From: Adiantum capillus-veneris
Lineage: Eukaryota; Streptophyta; Polypodiopsida; Polypodiales; Pteridaceae
NCBI GenBank assembly: GCA_014529385.2
Contig: CM043959.1
Coordinates: 2,821,358 to 2,885,357, forward strand
Direction: 5' to 3'
DNA length: 64,000 bases
The position numbers and the translations under genes are program-made. The notes beneath the pieces are model-generated. The model worked only from the letters and a program-made list of their open reading frames with translations. It was not told the origin of the DNA and did not search any database. Positions 52,740 to 64,000 of this stretch are shown piece after piece; positions within the stretch are counted from its first letter, which is position 1, and each line of letters opens with the position of its first letter.

Positions 52740-54360
52740 TGATGGATCAAGATGCCTCAAGATGGACACCTTTTTTTTACTACAGCCATGGGGAATGGAT
52801 GTCCAGTGGGCCCATGAGTTGATGTTTCCAATCCAATACAACGGGGAGTCAATATTGACTAACAAAGATGGAGCCTAAGTCAAGGTTTGAATCACTTCGG
52901 ATATGATCAATCAAGCACTACACTTGTCACAAATAAACCATATTGTTCTCATAAAGACAAAGGCTGTTGATAATGACAAAGCTTTTGTGAAGTAGCAAGG
53001 ATGCAAATTCAGTTATAGAGACCTAGTGTACTAGGAGACTGAACTGCCACTCTAACTCATCGCCCAACACCTGAAGTTCCAAAAACCATTAAGGTATATC
53101 AAAAAAAATCTCCACATTGTAGTGGTGATGGCAATAGGGCTATTAGAGAAAATGGCCATAAAGTGTGATCTAGGAACATATATTCTAGAAATCTTGCGGA
53201 TGCAAATATAAAGCACATTGACAGGAACAAGACTTACATGAATGGTGTGATCAATGATGTACCACCTATAGAGACGCAATTGGAGTTGATCCATAAATAC
53301 AAACGTGCAATTAAACCAATGGTACGACCCTCTCTAGTACAACCTGCAAAGAATAAAGCAAGTGGGTAGAGGTCAAGGAGAAAAATATATGATAGTGAAG
53401 AAACAAAATCAGATATACACCTTAGCGGGGACATAAAGGCTAAAAACATGGATACTTCTTCGATAATCAATCCTCATATAACAACGATGAGGATGAGGAA
53501 GAAGAGGAATAATATAAAAAGTCCACCAAGTACATCTGCGGAGAAGATTGGCTGAGCATACAAGCACAATACCAATTAAGCAAACTAAGAGATCTATGGA
53601 GGATACTCAAGCCCAAAGGAAGGAGCTCCGTAGGAAGAAAGATAAAGAAAAGAGAAACCTCATAGTTGAACCAGACGATGAAGGAGAGGATGTGAGATTG
53701 AATATTGAAGATTTACAAGGTATCCAACAAGAGCTTCAAGGTGAGTTACAAAAGGAGTAGGAAAATGTTGCTCATTTCTACCACGAAGCTCAAGCCTTTA
53801 ATGAGGCTGACACAAATTTATAGGTCGAGCAACAATACATAGAATAAGAACTCAAAAAATAAAGGCAAAAGAATGTGAAACAAGGGAATCCTATGCGGTT
53901 GTCAGCAAAAGACACCCCAACCTCTGATTCTACTTCACCAACGCCGGCCTCGATGATACAAGAGTTGGAGGATCTCAAGGTGTCCCAGCTCAAGAACATT
54001 ATGACAGGTAAATCATGACAGCTGATCATGAGACCATTCAAAATCAATAAGAGGATGACATTATAATGCTATAGGAACAACTAGCAAAAGAAAAAGAAGA
54101 ACTCGCTACTCAAAATGCCACACAAACCATAGATTTGCAACTAGGGGATTTGTCCATGAGTTCCATAAGGGCCCAACCAACCTCATTGAAAACCCATCAG
54201 ACAATAGGGTAAGAGCAGATGCGCATGGATCTTCCAATTGTAGAGCTGCCAAGCACATCTACAAAGGCAAAATTACATGATTTAGAAGAAAAAGAAGATC
54301 AAACAGATGCCTAGGAGGAGATACTAAGGTGGAGCTCTAAAGTGCACAATCCTTCTCACA
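52740..54360 (+). pseudogene. Broken coiled-coil-type reading frame of the dispersed repeat (copy B)
   Basis: The counterpart of 11717-13600. The best-preserved piece is 53548-53760 (MAEHTSTIPIKQTKRSMEDT, then RKELRRKKDKEKRN and IEDLQGIQQELQGELQKE), charged and Gln-rich. Numerous stops and frameshifts elsewhere. Confidence 0.4.
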
Positions 54361-56252
54361 ATTTTCTAGAGTCAAAGAGACTTTGACAAAGTTGGTACGA
54401 CTACCAAACTCCCACAAGATTCATGCAAGGCATGGAAGGTGTTTCCAAGAACCGTTGACATGCAAAAGGTTATTGATCTATTGGATTCAACATAAGGATG
54501 GATTCAAGGGAAGCACGGATTTTGGTTATCCGCCATCATTGATGATGTGAATCCATGACCTTCAAGACAATTACTTCATATCTGATGGAGTTTTTTGATA
54601 TAGAAGTCTTCTATGGCCGATAAGTACAATGAACTAGAGATTAATGTTTTTCATTCATTTAACTTTTGCAAAAACTTTTGTATTAGTAAAAGCAAGCTTT
54701 GAGACCATGACTTAGGGTGGAAGAGGAGCTTGTTCCAAGGGATGTTTGTCAAGGACAAAAATCATGGTGTTTGGGCAAGACATGTTGCATGAAGATACAA
54801 GCAAGGCTTGTGGCATGTAAGGCAAAGATACTCGGCATGGACGACTAGTTGTTTTTATTTACAAAACAACAAAAAAAATTCTCTCTAGCTCAAAGTTTTG
54901 GATTTTCTAGAGCACAAATCCTAGGCAATATTTCCAAACTTAATGCAGTAGTCATCCGATTGCCAAAAGGCAAGTTAAGGCACAACCCATGACTTGTCAT
55001 GCACATTTCTTCTCTCCTACCTTTGCTTGACGAAGGGGGAAAATTTACCCGTCATGGCTGACTCCTTGGCATGGTCGACCACTGGCTACAGATTGAGAAT
55101 CCAATAGGAGTTCTCTATTTTTCGTGTTTTGGATTTGCATTGTTTTTCTAGGACATGGTTCCAGGTAAAGTTTGTCAAACCTTTCATTGATCAAGACAAA
55201 ACTATATGGTCAAGGACAGTAGTAATCAAGCCAAGGAGGTACAAGGTATAGACCTTGCAAGTATTTTGTTTGTTTCTCAATACGTTGTATAACTCGACAA
55301 GGAAAATTATATGCGAATGCTAGACAAAGTTGACTTTCTTTTGATATGCCATTGTAAATTGGCAAGAGTATCTGTTAGCAATGAGCATCATAACTCCATG
55401 AGTACGTATGTGAAGCAAGGCTTCCCTTTCGGCATTTGGCATTGCGGTTTCCATAGTTTGGAATATGAATTTAGCATACAAACTTGGAAAAACTTGTCAA
55501 GATGTCTGTAAGTTTTTACATCACACGAGGGCGTACATGATACATACGGAAACTCACTCAAGCAGTACATATGGCTATGAGCTAGATTCAAGAAAATTAC
55601 ATGCTTGTTTCTTTTGTACTTTGACCTTTTATTTGAAAACGATTTCTCAACGGTGCAAAACAAAGTGCTTTGCCAGACTTCATGTGAAGCAAGCCTTCTC
55701 TCATGTACCAAGGTATTATTGATTGACTTCAGACCAACGATAATGGCATGCATCTTTGGCACTACCTGGATTTAAGCTCAAAGTTTATGCAATGACGCAC
55801 TGTGATGTATCCATGCCAGTGTAATCGTGCAAGGCACGTATACCAGGGGCTCACATGGTTGAGACTGTCATTGAAGCTAAGGGCTTCTTATTCTACTTTC
55901 TAATATGTATGCACACCATACTAGTTAATGAATGTACGAACCCCAAAATTGTTTACTCTTTCGCTATAGCACTAGCTACTTTGGCAAGGACAAGATCAGT
56001 TATTGATGTCTTAAAACATTTTTTTATTTATGTTTATTCATAGGCAAAGCGTCATACTTTACCCTCACACACTCACCATCACATACTAGGTAAGTGGGCC
56101 AAGATGTGACTTATGGTACCTCTCTCTACAAGAGCATTGTACAAGTACATTGTTGTACGCTTATAGGATAAGGTACCACAAAACCATTGTCTGCATAGAG
56201 ACATATGCAGGGGGCATACATTACAGCTGAATAAGGATTTTTCCTCAGCCCA

Positions 56253-56254
<2 letters not shown>

Positions 56255-56311
<57 letters not shown>
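56255..56311. repeat. (CT)n microsatellite
   Basis: A pure CT run of about 57 bp, downstream of copy B. No LINE 3' tail is adjacent here. Confidence 0.98.
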
Positions 56312-56314
<3 letters not shown>

Positions 56315-56379
56315 TCCTAATTCTCTGTTAGAAAGGTGAAATTATTCATGATTTTACAAAAAAAAAATATATGTCAATA

Positions 56380-56466
56380 TGTTAACATGAAGGGCTATGA
56401 GCCATCTATTTTTGAAGGACTACGAGCCACCTATTTTAGAATGTCTAAGAGACATCTATTTTTAAT
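56380..56466. repeat. Three degenerate ~28-bp tandem units
   Basis: CTATGAGCCATCTATTTTTG, CTACGAGCCACCTATTTTAG and CTAAGAGACATCTATTTTTA follow each other. Confidence 0.7.
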
Positions 56467-58815
56467 CCATCAATGATTTATTTCAAGATCAAACAATTCT
56501 ATCCAATTGAGTACCCATTGATTCTAATGGACAAGCAAGAGTCTTGCCATTACTGATTTTATGGGTGTTATTTTAGCACTACATACTTTAAGTGTGAAGA
56601 TCACGTTGAGTTTTGAAAGTCTTAAACTCGTAAAGGCTTATATCTACCAAGTTCTATAGATGAAGCAAGCATTTCAGACAGCACGGCTGCTCACAAAACC
56701 CCAAGATTATGGATTTTTGGTTGTAGAAAAGATCCAATTGTGAATACAATTCCAACTTGAGTGGTTCTCCTATTTTACCTATAGTACTAAGAGTGTCTAT
56801 ACAAGTATAGTTTTGGGATAAGACCTAACTCGTTATTACTAAATCACTTATTAATTTTTGATGGTCAATTCTTTGAACCTTCAAACTTGCACTTTCAAGG
56901 AAATAAGTCCACACACTGCCAAGGGGTAGTGGACAATTTCAACTTCCAAAGTTGATTTCAATTACTATTGGCTGCTAGTTGAGCATTTTTCCCGCAAAGT
57001 CTAACCAAGGGGTTTGACAATGTAGATTTTAACCAAGGGGTTTGGATTGCAAAGGCAACATCCATGGTTACATGTGCAATGCTACTTGAATTTTTCTATT
57101 TTTCAATTAGTATTCCTAGGCCTTTGCAGGCGGGAAATTTGGGCAGGTGCCTTTGACTACAGGTAAGCGAACACTATGTTCCACCTTCAGGTACACATAT
57201 GATTGGTTTCGTTTCTCTTTTGAATATGTTTGTTCTTACCTTTCCAAGTAGGAAGCATAATCTTCTATGTTTCATCCATTTCTATTTAAGAGACATGGAA
57301 AGGTCATGTAGGAGCAAAGTGTTTTGGACCATAGTGTCCAATACAGAATCCTGCATTATGGAATTTTGGCACATGTTGTCACATGGGATACAACATGGTC
57401 TAGGAACTCAAGGAGTTTGGTTTAGCTAGTGTGGAGAAAGGTTAATGAAGGTCCCTCTCATACACATCGCACCGTGTTTGCAATTACCTCCACACACAAG
57501 TACATCTCATACTTGAAGGTTATTCTTTTTCCAAACATTATTATTTGAGACATATTCCTCATGTGGAGAATATGAGTCTCTAGGACTGACACTGGCGCCA
57601 ACTATTTTAATTATGTGTTGCCACAAAGTCCTTAGGTGCTAGTTAAATCCATTTACAAGACATTTTTGAGCATGTCATATGAGGAACAATTTCAATGGCC
57701 AAAAAATGTCAGATACCTAGTCAGACTTGTTAAGATACAAGTATAGTTAAATAACTTTAACGAGTACCTACTCAGACTTGTTAAGCTACAAGTATTGTTA
57801 AATAACTTTAACGGATGGTTGTTTATACTTGTAGCAAGCCTCTGTTCTTTTGATGAACATGTTTCATTGGTACCTAGGTGTGATTGATTTTCACATTCCG
57901 TTATGCTCCAATGTCAGGCCAAGGACCAGGACGGACATAGATATGCAGGTTCAATTTTTTTTTTGCTAAATTCATGCACACTAGGTGTTATGGGTCCTAG
58001 TGTTTGGCAAAGGCTGATTTGGAGCGGCATGCATATTCATGACATTAGTTGCTTATAAAGAATTTTGCACTCTATGTGCAGTATCTCTATGAGATTCCTT
58101 TTGGATCTACGAATCACCAATAGAGGTCATGGCTCGGTTTGGGTGCTTGTGGATCTTTCAAGTTAACCAAGATAGTTATTCATGACATTGTTGATTCCTT
58201 AGCAATGTTTTACGACATTGTGATCCTCATTTATCAGTCATTTTGGAAGATTGTACGTAAACCATGGAGAACACAGCTAAAGGATATGCAAAGAGCATAC
58301 ACTAGCACCAAGAAATCCAATTAGCAAGCGTGTATTCCTCTAGTTGGAGTTTACTTACCACAAGATAAATCATGTTTGTGAGCAGGTTTAGTCTCTTCAT
58401 GTATAGTCAAATTCTCAACCTTGAACACTAGTTATGGTGGGGTTGTTTACTGATGCAATAAGGTAACAAGTCAAGGACTTCTACACTGATGATGAGTTAC
58501 GTCAGCCAGCTACTTTCATGGAAATTGTCCCCTCTGTCTCATATGTACATTCCAAATTTTCCTATATATTGAGCACAATTCATTTTCATGAAAATGGGAT
58601 TCATTGGTGCAGCTATTGAGCACTTAATTACTCTAGAATCAAGTAGGCAGTACCTCCCCAGCTTAGACATAACCATTCCTAAATCATCTTAAGAATCATT
58701 TACATTAGAAAAGCACTTACGGTGCTACATCCAAGGCCATAACTCCTCGTTAAGGTATGTACACGACAACAATCGTTTCCACACAGCACACAATGTACAT
58801 GATGTCAATTGTTCC
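56467..58815. other. Unassigned sequence
   Basis: No recognisable gene. One 51-bp tandem duplication lies at 57714-57815. Short frames (for example 57199-57429, 58139-58324) have no domain or repeat support. Confidence 0.4.
57714..57815. repeat. Tandem duplication, 51-bp unit
   Basis: TCAGACTTGTTAAG(A/C)TACAAG recurs at 57721 and 57772, each followed by GTTAAATAACTTTAACG. Confidence 0.9.
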
Positions 58816-59142
58816 GAATGATCCGAAAGGCATAGAAAGTGAGTTTTTAAGACATTTTCACTTGCCATGGCACGGAAACAAGAATTTCCCACACATAACC
58901 TATTGATCCAAAAGGAATAAAAAGTGAGTGTTTAAGACATTTTCATTTTATATGTGTGCCATGGCATGACATCGAGGATTTCCCACACACAATTGGCTTT
59001 ATGATTATGAGCTTATAGGACAAGAAACTAGACTTGAAAGCGGACAAAAAGAGACATCTAAACGTTAAAAAAAATGCCTAAGGCAAGTTTCTAAGTGCTT
59101 AATGAGAGAATGGCAACACTAACTAACATCCCAACCAAGTCA

Positions 59143-59195
<53 letters not shown>

Positions 59196-59745
59196 GAGAG
59201 AGAGAGAGAGAGAGATTTGGCCCATTGGATGTCCATTCCCCATGGCTGTAGACAAAAAAAGGTGTCCATCTAGAGGCATCTTGATCCCTCAATCACTTCT
59301 TGCTATCGGTGTAGATTCCAAAGCTCCTTTGGACATATCGTGCCCTTTTCAATCTCAAAAATTCCGATTGAGGGCAAGGGGAAAAGGAGAAATTTCGTCC
59401 CAAAATAGAGAAAAATAGTGTCAAAAACTTTTAAAATTCCTAATTTTTAAAAAATTTCTCTTGACAAAATGAGAGAAAGGAATTTTGTATGTTTGGAAAA
59501 ATGATTTTTCTCGAACACTGGGGGAGGGTAGGAAGCGGATGCCGATTGAGTGCATGCTCAGGATGTGGGGAAGGTACAGGCGACAAGGGGGGTGTTTGGT
59601 TTAATAGGAGGGTGGGAATCTTCTTGCTTATTGAATTTTTTTAAAGTTGACCGCGTAGGTCGAGTAGAAGTTGTATGGCGGTAGCAATAGTGATAGTGAT
59701 AAAATATAATATAAATGGGGGTGCGAAGACCAATGTACATCATAT
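58816..59745. repeat. Dispersed repeat D, copy 2
   Basis: Homologous to 19345-20117 and carrying an extra segment with a 52-bp G run and (GA)8 at 59143-59215, next to sequence (59216-59360) that is the reverse complement of the 7-kb repeat at 11650-11790. Non-coding; the Gly/Pro-rich frames are artefacts. Confidence 0.85.
59143..59194. repeat. 52-bp poly(G) run
   Basis: An uninterrupted run of 52 G followed by TGA and (GA)8. It could form G-quadruplexes, or it may be partly an assembly or sequencing artefact. Confidence 0.9.
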
Positions 59746-60113
59746 GGAGTTGAATTCAATTGTAATTGGTATTTTATTGGAAGCGTGACTAACAGATTGG
59801 GAGTAGAAAAGACTAACTTGCCCTAGCTCTAGCTCTATCGATGGCACCCGGATAGTTTGTTAATGGGATCTTTCTCGCCCTCGTTCCTTGCTCACCGGGG
59901 GCGAGATGTCATCTCACCCCCCCCCCCCCCCCCCCCCCCCCAACGCTTGGCACTCCGGGTTTCTTCCTCATGAGTCGCTCATTCACAATAACTCCCCTGC
60001 ATCAACCCCGCTACAAGCTCTGCACCTGTCTCCTGAAGCTCTCTTCCATCAAGCCTTCAATGTCCTCCCCGGAGACGTCGTGGTGTAGCTCGCTGAGGTG
60101 AGGCTCATTCACC
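59746..60113 (+). other. 5' flank of the L1-type LINE, with a poly(C) run
   Basis: A C25 run lies at 59917-59941. The LINE probably begins somewhere here. No LINE 5' terminus can be fixed, and no gene precedes ORF1. Confidence 0.5.
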
Positions 60114-61400
60114 ATGGTGCAGGATTCTTTTCTCAACTTCCCATTGTCACGGATCCTAGCTCACAATCAGAGTAGCCCTCATGGCCCTACCCAAGGAAAT
60201 AACCCCGGAACTTCCCAAAGTCATAACGAGGGAGGCGGTGGAGACACTGCTCAAGGACAACATCAAACAGATGCAAGAGGTAAGCCTTCTATCCTACTAC
60301 CTTCTACTCAAATTTGAAGGGCTCATTCTGATTTAGAATTTCTTGCATTGATTGGCATGATTGCGGGACCTAGACCCCCAGTTGAGGTACTCAAATGGTG
60401 GATTAGAAATCAATGGGGACCGAAAGGCACCGAAGTCGAAACTGTGCAGGCCCTTCTCAAAAATCAATATGTGTTTATCTTCAAGACTTTGGTGGAAATG
60501 GACTTTAGGGTTCTTAGCTCTAGCCAATGACTCATTAGAACTTCCCCACTATGCCTATGTAAATGGAACAAAGACTATAATCCCGAGTGGGATGCTTTGA
60601 CTCACTTCCCTATGTGGGTTGAATTCCCGAATCTTCCTCTGCACTTTCACAACCATCTTAGAGTCATAGGTTCCTCCCTAGGACGTGTTCTAGGAGGGAG
60701 ACCCAGAGGTGACTACATCCCGTCCTGGCACCCATAGACTCTGATTGAGATGAATGTCTCTGAAGAGTTACCTTAGGCTATCACAATCAATGTTGATGAT
60801 GGAGAAACATTCGAGCAACAAATCGTCTACAAGTATCTGCCCGATGCTTGTTTCCATTGTGGCACTAAAGGACATTTTGTAAGGGACTGCCCAATTAAGA
60901 ACCCTAGTTCAGAAGCCAAGACTGCCCCTCAACCCCAGCCTCGACCCCAACACAACATTGGACCCCAGTTTACTAACACCCAGACCAACACACGGAACCC
61001 GTCAGCTGGCAGAAACAATAGGCCGAGAAATATGGCCCCAAAACTTCCGCAGAGACAACCTAACCGTTATGCTCTACCAGCATCCCTCCCAGAGTGGGAA
61101 GACTCGGAGGTGGCAGAATCATCATGTCCTGACTCTGAGGAAGGCGATGACCCCTCTGTTAGACTCAAACACCAAGTCCTAGCTCTAGACAAAGAGATGT
61201 CCATAGACTTGAACAAGTCCAACAATGGGGAATCATCTAACAAAGAAAATGTTCCCCCTATCCTTCTTCCTAAGGATACTGTTGGCCCATCCCTCATGGA
61301 GGTCCAAAAGGATAACAAAAGGACCCATCTTTCTGTCACCCAGCACTCTCCCAAGAGTATTCAAAACAAGAACAGGAGAGACCGAAGGACCAATAAATAA
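60114..61400 (+). pseudogene. Plant L1-type LINE ORF1 (DUF4283-like plus CCHC knuckle)
   Basis: One frame throughout, interrupted by several stops (60315, 60528, around 60736 and 60774). It holds GPRPPVEVLKWWIRNQW, then FPMWVEFPNLPLHFHNHL and IGSSLGRVLGG, the hallmark of the plant LINE/DUF4283 protein, followed by CFHCGTKGHFVRDC (60849-60890), an exact CX2CX4HX4C zinc knuckle. The C-terminal part is Pro/Asn/Asp-rich and ends at TAA 61398-61400. This protein would bind LINE RNA. This is a different LINE family from the (CT)n-flanked ones. Confidence 0.85.
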
Positions 61401-62632
61401 AAATTCTTTCCTAGAACATTAAGGGTCTCACTGACTCACTCAAGTCAAAAAAAGTCAAGAGTTGGCTTCTCAATTGCTCGTCAGAGGTGATTGGCCTTCA
61501 AGAACTTAAAATCATCAGCAGTGATCTGTTGAATCGATTGGAGTCTATTTCTAATACTCACAAATGGTAGGTCTCTAAACACCCCAAAGGCTCAGAGGGG
61601 GCAGCTCTAGGGATTCCATCTCATTGGCAAGTCAAGAAAGACGAGCAAGTCATTGGTCAGCATTGGGTAGTAGTCCTAGTCACTTAACCCATAAGAGCCA
61701 CCCTCATCTTTGTTTATGCTGCTAGATTTGTAGCCAATCAGACAAAGATATGGAAGGAAATTACCCTTATTGAAGGCCCAAACATTCTCTTTGGAGACCT
61801 GAATATGGTTGAAAATCATGAAGATAGATTCAAAAATCAAGGTAATGTAATCTCTTCAACTGAGAAAATGGCATGGACCGCCCTCATCTCCAAACATGAT
61901 CTGTGGGATGTAGGTAACCCGGGGGACTTCACTTGGCAGAATTATTCTAGGGGAGACCTTGCAAGGAAAGAAAGACTAGATTAGGGCTACATTAGCCTCC
62001 CCCTCGCTAAAGATTTCAATAGGCTCAAAGCTAAACCCAAGTTCACCTCTTGTGCTTCAGATCACTTCCCCCTTCTTATAACTCTTGGTGATAAATCCAC
62101 TAAGATTAGAAATCATTGGTTCCACACTGACCCCAATCTCTTCAAGATACCTACAATTCAGGGACAAATCAAAGCTATTTGGATCCAGGAATTCTCCAAA
62201 GTCTTAACTCCTGCTGCCAAAGCTTGGGTCAATGCAGTAAAACGCTCACAGTCCTGTCTTATTCACTTCAAAAAATTGGTGTCTATGATTAGGAAAAGAA
62301 GAAAATATGCTATCTACAACAAATTGGTGCTGCCAAAATTTGACACCAATTGTGATATGACTGCCCATTCCAAAATTACCACACTCAGGAATCAACTCAG
62401 AACTGACGAGGACCTCACACTCCTCCATTCGGGCTCCTTCTTTAGGGACTCGTGAGCGAGAAAAGTTGACAGACCAACCAAAGAAATGTTCAAAAGTCTT
62501 AGGGAAAAACACCAAAGAGAGATCATTTCCCTATTCACTTCCAATGTAGGCATTGCCACTTCCTAGGAGGAAAACCTCCAATTTACCCGAGAATACTTCT
62601 TCAACCTCTTCAACCCTCCATGTACCAAATTA
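61401..62632 (+). pseudogene. Plant L1-type LINE ORF2, endonuclease part, truncated
   Basis: It begins IKILS(stop)NIKGLTDSLKS, where the stop (TAG at 61412) replaces the usual Trp. Then EVIGLQELK (catalytic Glu), NILFGDLNMVE (Asp-Asn) and CASDHFPLLITL (Asp-His). Further stops occur near 61686, 61983, 62453 and 62562. The sequence leaves the LINE at about 62632, after FNLFNPPCTKL, before the RT, probably because another retroelement inserted there. Confidence 0.8.
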
Positions 62633-63496
62633 TAGGTAAAAACTTACATGTGAGCTCACAAAAGTGTTTGTCATCATAAAATAGGCCTAGACACCAAGTT
62701 TCATTCAAATTGGATCACTTTTGGCTTAGCTAACCTCCCCGGGAAGTTGCAAGCAACCAAACAAAAAAAAAGAGTGATAGACCTATCTAAAAGTGTCAAA
62801 ATCACAAACTAAGACTTGGAGTGATTAGAGTACATCAAGGAGACTCTACACTTAGATTTTTAAGTAAGTTTAATTGAGGAGACATCATACACGTATGAAT
62901 ACTCCAGGCAATAAATTTGATCAGTCAAAGGACTTCCTTTCGACCCTAGAATCCCAAATATCATTGCCAAAAAAAATTGGAAACCTTTAAGTGGACCAAA
63001 GCATGCATCTAGTGTTGAAATTTTGAAATTTCCAGAATTGACCTACAGGAAGATTGAATGCGATAGAAAATTGTTTTGTCCATAACTTGAGCTCCTGGTA
63101 TCAGATTCATAAACTTTATTTATCAAAACAAAGCTCCAGAACTCATTGGAATAAGACTTCTTACATCAAGTTATAGTTTTTGAGCCCAAAAATCATGTCT
63201 ACTTAAGACTCAAACTCAACTTATACAAGCTTCAAGATTCTGGCGATAGAGGAGCATCCACCCATAATGGATTTCCAAACTTGCAGTTGAAAAACACCAA
63301 GTTTGTTGAGAGAGTTTTGGATTCTAGATCATGAGAGTGAAGATCTATACAGATACATTGACAACAATGAGGTCAACCTTTATACGTGCTCAAATCCATA
63401 CCCAAAAGAGAAGACAGATTACAAGCTCTTATATGCCTTTACATTTCCTACAAGAATTCTATAAAGGGAGCCACCTAGATTCCCTCCTAGAGCAAT
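62633..63496 (+). other. Leader-like sequence of a second Ty3/gypsy-type element
   Basis: From the LINE break onward the text changes to leader-like sequence. CAAGTTTCATTCAAATTGGATCAC near 62698 resembles the minus-strand leader phrase at 5800-5830, and a degenerate copy of the 24-bp palindrome is at 62880-62898. No LTR or primer binding site was found, so the element's left end is not identified. Confidence 0.45.
62880..62898. repeat. Degenerate copy of the 24-bp palindrome
   Basis: It reads AGACATCATACACGTATGA, matching the palindrome at 5620-6338 in all but one of its first 19 bases. The second half then decays. Confidence 0.8.
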
Positions 63497-64000
63497 AATG
63501 AGAGATAAAATGATCATAGAGGTGAATCTCCCTAATGGACCAATATCCAATAGAACAACCAATCCCTTCAAAGAAGACCAATATGCAATCGTGTATCAAT
63601 TGGACTAGATAAGGAGAGTGGAAATGCTGACCTACTCACCTGGATTTCCTCAAGATGCCATACCAAGACTAGATATCAATAGAGGTGGTTATCCATTTAA
63701 CCCAGGACCAAGTGCACCACCAGTATTCCCATCATATATGTATTTGAGAGAAGACCAAGGACCAAACGTTCGGCTGAATACAAAAGGGTTACATCATGCA
63801 AAAAGAGTAAGAATCAAGAGAGAGCTCCAAGAATACCCTCTGCTGTGATACATTCACGAGGATATGAACTAGAAGATAAAATCAAATAAAAACCTAGACA
63901 TAGTAGAAGGCTTGAAGAATGAGAAGGATTGGGAGAGTCTATGGTTAGACTTGTAGATAATAGGCAAGCTAGACCATCCCAAGTCTAGAAATGGATAAAT
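63497..64000 (+). pseudogene. Hypothetical coding remnant at the right edge
   Basis: The ATG at 63497 opens a 36-codon frame (EVNLPNGPISNRTTNPFKED). A second frame (63618-63848) is Pro-rich (GGYPFNPGPSAPPVFPSYMY). Position after a leader-like stretch suggests a Gag-type protein, but no Gag motif is visible. It continues, broken, to the edge. Confidence 0.3.

Larger units (their letters stand above)
49671..56150 (+). repeat. Dispersed 7-kb repeat, copy B, right part
   Basis: It begins with the right target duplication AGCTGACA (49671-49678) and matches 8390-14880 to GTACAAGTACA. It lacks the 254-bp transposon present in copy A. The stretch 50300-52650 is non-coding in both copies. The block ends with about 100 bp of other sequence before the (CT)n at 56255. 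Confidence 0.85.

Noticed and set aside
59888-60088. 66-codon frame with a poly-Pro start
   Set aside because: It reads through a poly(C) run upstream of LINE ORF1; no conserved features.

Overview
The window looks like a repeat-dominated intergenic stretch of a land-plant nuclear genome. It holds AT-rich DNA, very long (CT)n/(GA)n tracts, LTR and non-LTR retrotransposons, a miniature CACTA element with plant-type ends, and a piece of an auxin response factor (ARF) gene with a splice donor still attached. The ARF piece argues for a streptophyte. A fern, lycophyte or gymnosperm would fit the repeat landscape, but the sequence alone does not settle this. I found no intact single-copy host gene, no convincing tRNA or rRNA gene and no CRISPR array.

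Left end (1-7874): a Ty3/gypsy LTR retrotransposon on the minus strand, read right to left. It has a 996-bp LTR (6879-7874) with a TATA box and a (CT)n tract, a tRNA-Asp-type primer binding site, a 1.4-kb leader carrying four copies of a 24-bp palindrome, and a gag-protease-RT frame with no stop codon over 1,818 codons, running off the left edge. It inserted into a dispersed repeat that is seen again at 40 kb.

7.9-15 kb and 38.8-56.2 kb: two copies of a roughly 7-kb repeat containing a copia-like gag remnant and broken coiled-coil reading frames. Copy A (7875-14880) carries a 254-bp miniature transposon. The second copy is split by a 9.1-kb transposon (40570-49670) flanked by 8-bp target duplications. 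That transposon carries a captured ARF PB1-domain exon (about 42735-43401) and a degenerate endonuclease-RT LINE (44366-47757). Comparing the two copies gives empty sites for both insertions.

14.9-16.9 kb: an ORF1-only LINE (minus strand) whose last ~55 bp match the 3' end of the EN-RT LINE at 44-48 kb. Both LINEs have (CT)n tracts at both ends on their sense strand, which suggests an element that targets (CT)n microsatellites and a non-autonomous partner.

16.9-29.3 kb: mostly unassigned sequence with a perfect long hairpin, a copy of a dispersed repeat, a 627-bp CACTA element, a hypothetical reading frame belonging to the family seen at 39.7-40.1 kb, and a foldback element with a miniature transposon inside.

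29.4-37 kb: two convergent copies of one Ty3/gypsy-type gag region, forming a large inverted repeat around a 1.3-kb spacer that encodes an unusual membrane-segment protein. The right copy keeps its leader, primer binding site and a 1,557-bp LTR. A broken RT fragment of another element lies beyond it.

56-64 kb: unassigned sequence, a second dispersed-repeat copy with a 52-bp G run, a plant L1-type LINE (ORF1 plus endonuclease) that breaks off before its RT, and then sequence resembling the leader of the first Ty3 element, including one degenerate copy of the same palindrome.
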